From contig NZ_JABFTX010000002.1 of assembly GCF_021404305.1 (NCBI RefSeq), positions 124,001-188,000 of the forward strand: a stretch of DNA of 64,000 nucleotides, given 5' to 3'. Under the pieces are notes generated by a model. The model did not search any database, was not told where the DNA came from, and saw only the letters and a program-made list of their open reading frames with translations. Position 1 is the first letter of the stretch, and every line of letters starts with the position of its first letter. Shown here one piece after another: positions 61,823 through 64,000 of the stretch. The translations under genes were made by a program, and so were the position numbers. Origin of the DNA: Billgrantia ethanolica (lineage in GTDB: Bacteria; Pseudomonadota; Gammaproteobacteria; Pseudomonadales; Halomonadaceae).

Positions 61823-62749
61823 CTAGGGCAGTTCCTCCTCCGTCTCATGCTCCTCCTTCTTCGGCGGAATCAGGTCCTTGCGCTCCAGCTTCACGGCGAG
61901 CAGCAGGGCGGCCGCCACGTAGATGGAGGAGAAGGTACCCACGACCACGCCGAGGATCAGGGCGATGGAGAAGTGGTGGATCATGTCGCCGCCCAGCAGC
62001 AGCAGCGCCATCAGCACCAGCAAGGTGGTGCCAGACGTCGCCAGCGTACGTGACAGGGTGAGGTTGATCGCTTCGTTGAAGATCGCCGGCATGTCGTCGA
62101 TGCGCGAGGTGCGGATCGTCTCGCGGATACGGTCGTAGACGACGATGGTGTCGTTGAGCGAGTAGCCGATCACCGCCAGCAGGGCTGCCATCACCGTGAG
62201 GTCGAAGTCGAACTGGAACAGTGAGAAGATGCCGACCACGATGATGACGTCGTGGAACAGGGCCAGCACGGCGCCGATGGCGAACTTGTACTGGAAGCGG
62301 AAGGCCACGTAGACCATTACTACGGCCATGGCCAATAGCAGCCCCAGGCCGCTCTGGTCGCGTAGCTGCTCGCCCACCTGAGCGCCGACGAACTCGGCGC
62401 GTACCAGCTCGACGGTGTCGCCATCGGCGCGCAGCAGGGCGACGACCTGCTCGCCGACATCGGGCTCGAAGGCCTGCTGCAGACGGATCAGCACCTCGGT
62501 GGAGGCGCCGAAGGTCTGCACCGAAACATCGCGGAAGCCGGCCTGTTCGAGCACTTGACGGATAGCGTCCAGCGAGGGTGCCACCGCGTAGCGCACCTCT
62601 ATCAGCGTGCCGCCGGTGAAGTCCAGCCCCAGGTTGAGCTGCTGGAACAGCAGCGAGACGATCGACGCCAGTATCAGCAGACCGGAGATCGCAAAGGCGA
62701 TCCGGCGCTTGCCCATGAAGTCGAACTGTCGATTGACGAGGGTTTTCAT
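61823..62749 (-). CDS. secF: Protein translocase subunit SecF
   Basis: About 308 residues with six helices. FMGKRRIAFAISGLLILASI is helix one, LGLDFTGGTLIEVRY the periplasmic start, and GYSLNDTIVVYDRIRE the conserved helix-4 motif. The RND-like SecDF complex uses the proton gradient to aid export. The ATG at 62749 behind GAGG is preferred over a GTG at 62755. The tail is charged (KDLIPPKKEEHETEEELP). It follows secD by 22 bases. Confidence 0.96.
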   Translation of the reverse strand: MKTLVNRQFDFMGKRRIAFAISGLLILASIVSLLFQQLNLGLDFTGGTLIEVRYAVAPSLDAIRQVLEQAGFRDVSVQTFGASTEVLIRLQQAFEPDVGEQVVALLRADGDTVELVRAEFVGAQVGEQLRDQSGLGLLLAMAVVMVYVAFRFQYKFAIGAVLALFHDVIIVVGIFSLFQFDFDLTVMAALLAVIGYSLNDTIVVYDRIRETIRTSRIDDMPAIFNEAINLTLSRTLATSGTTLLVLMALLLLGGDMIHHFSIALILGVVVGTFSSIYVAAALLLAVKLERKDLIPPKKEEHETEEELP

Positions 62750-62771
62750 AACCACCTCAAGTTGGTGAGCC

Positions 62772-64000
62772 TTAGATCCAGAGCTTCTTGACCGGTTTAC
62801 CGCCGTAAGTGAGGTTCACCATCGCACGGGTCACCAGCAGAGCGGTGAACAGCGAGGTGATGATCCCCAGCGACAGGGTCACGGCGAAGCCCTTGACCGG
62901 GCCGGTGCCGATCGAGAACAGAATGACCGCCACCAGCAGGGTGGTGATGTTGGCGTCGACGATCGAGCTGAAGGCGCGCTCGTAGCCGGCATGGATCGCC
63001 TGCTGTATCGACAGCCCGTTGCGCAGCTCTTCGCGTATTCGCTCGAAAATCAGCACGTTGGCATCCACCGCCATGCCCAGCGTCAGCACGATACCGGCGA
63101 TGCCCGGCAGGGTCAGGGTGGCCCCGAGCAACGACATGGCGGCGATCAGCAGGGTCAGGTTCAGTGCCAGTGCCACGTTGGCGAAGATGCCGAACACCTT
63201 GTAGCGGATCAGCATGAACAGCACGACCAGTAGCAGGCCGATCTGCACCGACATCACGCCGCGGGCGATGTTCTCCGCACCCAGGCTCGGACCAATGGTC
63301 CGTTCCTGAACGAAGTAGATCGGTGCCGCCAGCGAGCCGGAGCGCAGCAGCAGGGCCAGCTCGGCCGCCTCGGTGGGCGAGTCGAGCCCGGTGATGCGGA
63401 AGCTGTTGCCCAGCGCGCTCTGGATGGTGGCCAGGCTGATCAGGCCGCGCTCGGTATAGGGCTCGCGCACGGTGACCTCTTCGCCATCCTCCATCACCAC
63501 CCGGTCACGCGTCTTGTGCTCGATGAACAGCACCGCCATGTTGCGCCCGATGTTGGTACGGGTGGCGCGATTCATCAGCGTGCCGCCGGTGCCGTCGAGG
63601 TTGATGTTGACCTGGGGGCGACCGTTCTCGTCGAAACTACGGTTGGCACTGGAGACGCTGTCGCCGGTGATGATCACGTCACGCATCAGGTCGGCGGTGC
63701 GGTTCGGGTTGTTGCGGAAGGCGAAGGTCTCGGTCTCGGCGTCCGGCGTGTCCGGGCGCGCCTCGAGGCGGAACTCCAGGTTGGCGGTGGCGCCCACCAC
63801 GCGCTTGGCGGCCACGGTGTCCTGCACGCCGGGCAGCTCGACCACGATCCGGTCCGGGCCCTGGCGCTGTACCAGCGGCTCCGCCACACCCAGCTCGTCC
63901 ACCCGGTTGCGCAGGGTGGTGAGGTTCTGGTTGATGGCATAGTCCTGGATCTCGTTCACCGCCTGATCGGTCAGCGTCATCACCAGCAGCGAAGCGCGGC
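62772..64000 (-). CDS. secD: Protein translocase subunit SecD, C-terminal part (runs off the window)
   Basis: The visible 409 codons are the carboxy two thirds; the frame is open to base 64000. [20 protein letters not shown] and [19 protein letters not shown] are periplasmic P1 motifs; the membrane part shows [20 protein letters not shown] and [19 protein letters not shown], the conserved helix-4 and helix-5 motifs. SecD works with SecF downstream. The amino terminus lies outside the window. Confidence 0.96.
   Translation of the reverse strand, partial: RASLLVMTLTDQAVNEIQDYAINQNLTTLRNRVDELGVAEPLVQRQGPDRIVVELPGVQDTVAAKRVVGATANLEFRLEARPDTPDAETETFAFRNNPNRTADLMRDVIITGDSVSSANRSFDENGRPQVNINLDGTGGTLMNRATRTNIGRNMAVLFIEHKTRDRVVMEDGEEVTVREPYTERGLISLATIQSALGNSFRITGLDSPTEAAELALLLRSGSLAAPIYFVQERTIGPSLGAENIARGVMSVQIGLLLVVLFMLIRYKVFGIFANVALALNLTLLIAAMSLLGATLTLPGIAGIVLTLGMAVDANVLIFERIREELRNGLSIQQAIHAGYERAFSSIVDANITTLLVAVILFSIGTGPVKGFAVTLSLGIITSLFTALLVTRAMVNLTYGGKPVKKLWI

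Overview
The window is a dense, high-GC stretch of a gammaproteobacterial chromosome. Several conserved blocks point to Halomonadaceae (Halomonas or Chromohalobacter type): def-fmt-rsmB-trkA-trkH, the run der-bamB-yfgM-hisS-ispG-rodZ-pilW-rlmN-ndk, iscR beside cysE, trmJ and suhB, and secDF. The taxonomic placement is inferred from gene order and protein resemblance. No rRNA, tRNA, CRISPR array, phage or insertion sequence was seen.

Layout. 1-6.7 kb: the start of a glutamate-type dehydrogenase, a ferric-reductase-like flavocytochrome with a 32-residue membrane microprotein, a LysE exporter, a GNAT acetyltransferase coupled to a 50-residue ORF, a GT4 glycosyltransferase and a divergent EAL-CBS-GGDEF protein. 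6.7-16.4 kb: a PPC-repeat envelope protein, an SDR, an MFS carrier, a phosphonate/phosphite-type ABC operon (phnD-phnC-phnE-phnE plus a histidine phosphatase), and a second GT4 with a PAP2 phosphatase. 16.5-24.7 kb: aceK, a sirtuin without zinc cysteines, tapT, a phytochrome-like diguanylate cyclase that has lost its chromophore determinants, a small HTH protein and a TraB-family protein. 23.3-34.4 kb: trkH, trkA, dodecin, rsmB, fmt and def on the minus strand, then a LysM protein, dprA, tsaC, hemF and aroE on the plus strand.

34.4-41.3 kb is the most unusual region. It is a four-gene peptide/nickel-class ABC importer operon in which three components depart from family architecture. The binding protein appears circularly permuted, with its C-terminal segment placed directly after the signal peptide. 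The second permease carries a seven-repeat beta-propeller of about 280 residues in the periplasmic loop after its first membrane helix. The fused double ATPase has about 65 extra residues inside its C-terminal motif. The genes are tightly coupled and look intact.

41.3-53.4 kb holds envelope genes (an M48 lipoprotein protease, a P-loop ATPase, a small lipoprotein) and then conserved housekeeping genes. 53.5-58.5 kb holds a reduced isc locus: iscR-iscS-iscA without iscU, hscBA or fdx, with an IscS that lacks the C-terminal tail used for IscU docking. Next come cysE, trmJ and a SuhB orthologue that has lost all its metal-binding motifs. A strong terminator follows. 58.9-64 kb holds an AI-2E/PerM-type membrane protein, an NhaP2-type cation/proton antiporter, and secF with most of secD.

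Trk uptake and the NhaP2 antiporter suggest an osmotically active lifestyle. Two c-di-GMP proteins and two glycosyltransferases point to regulated surface chemistry.
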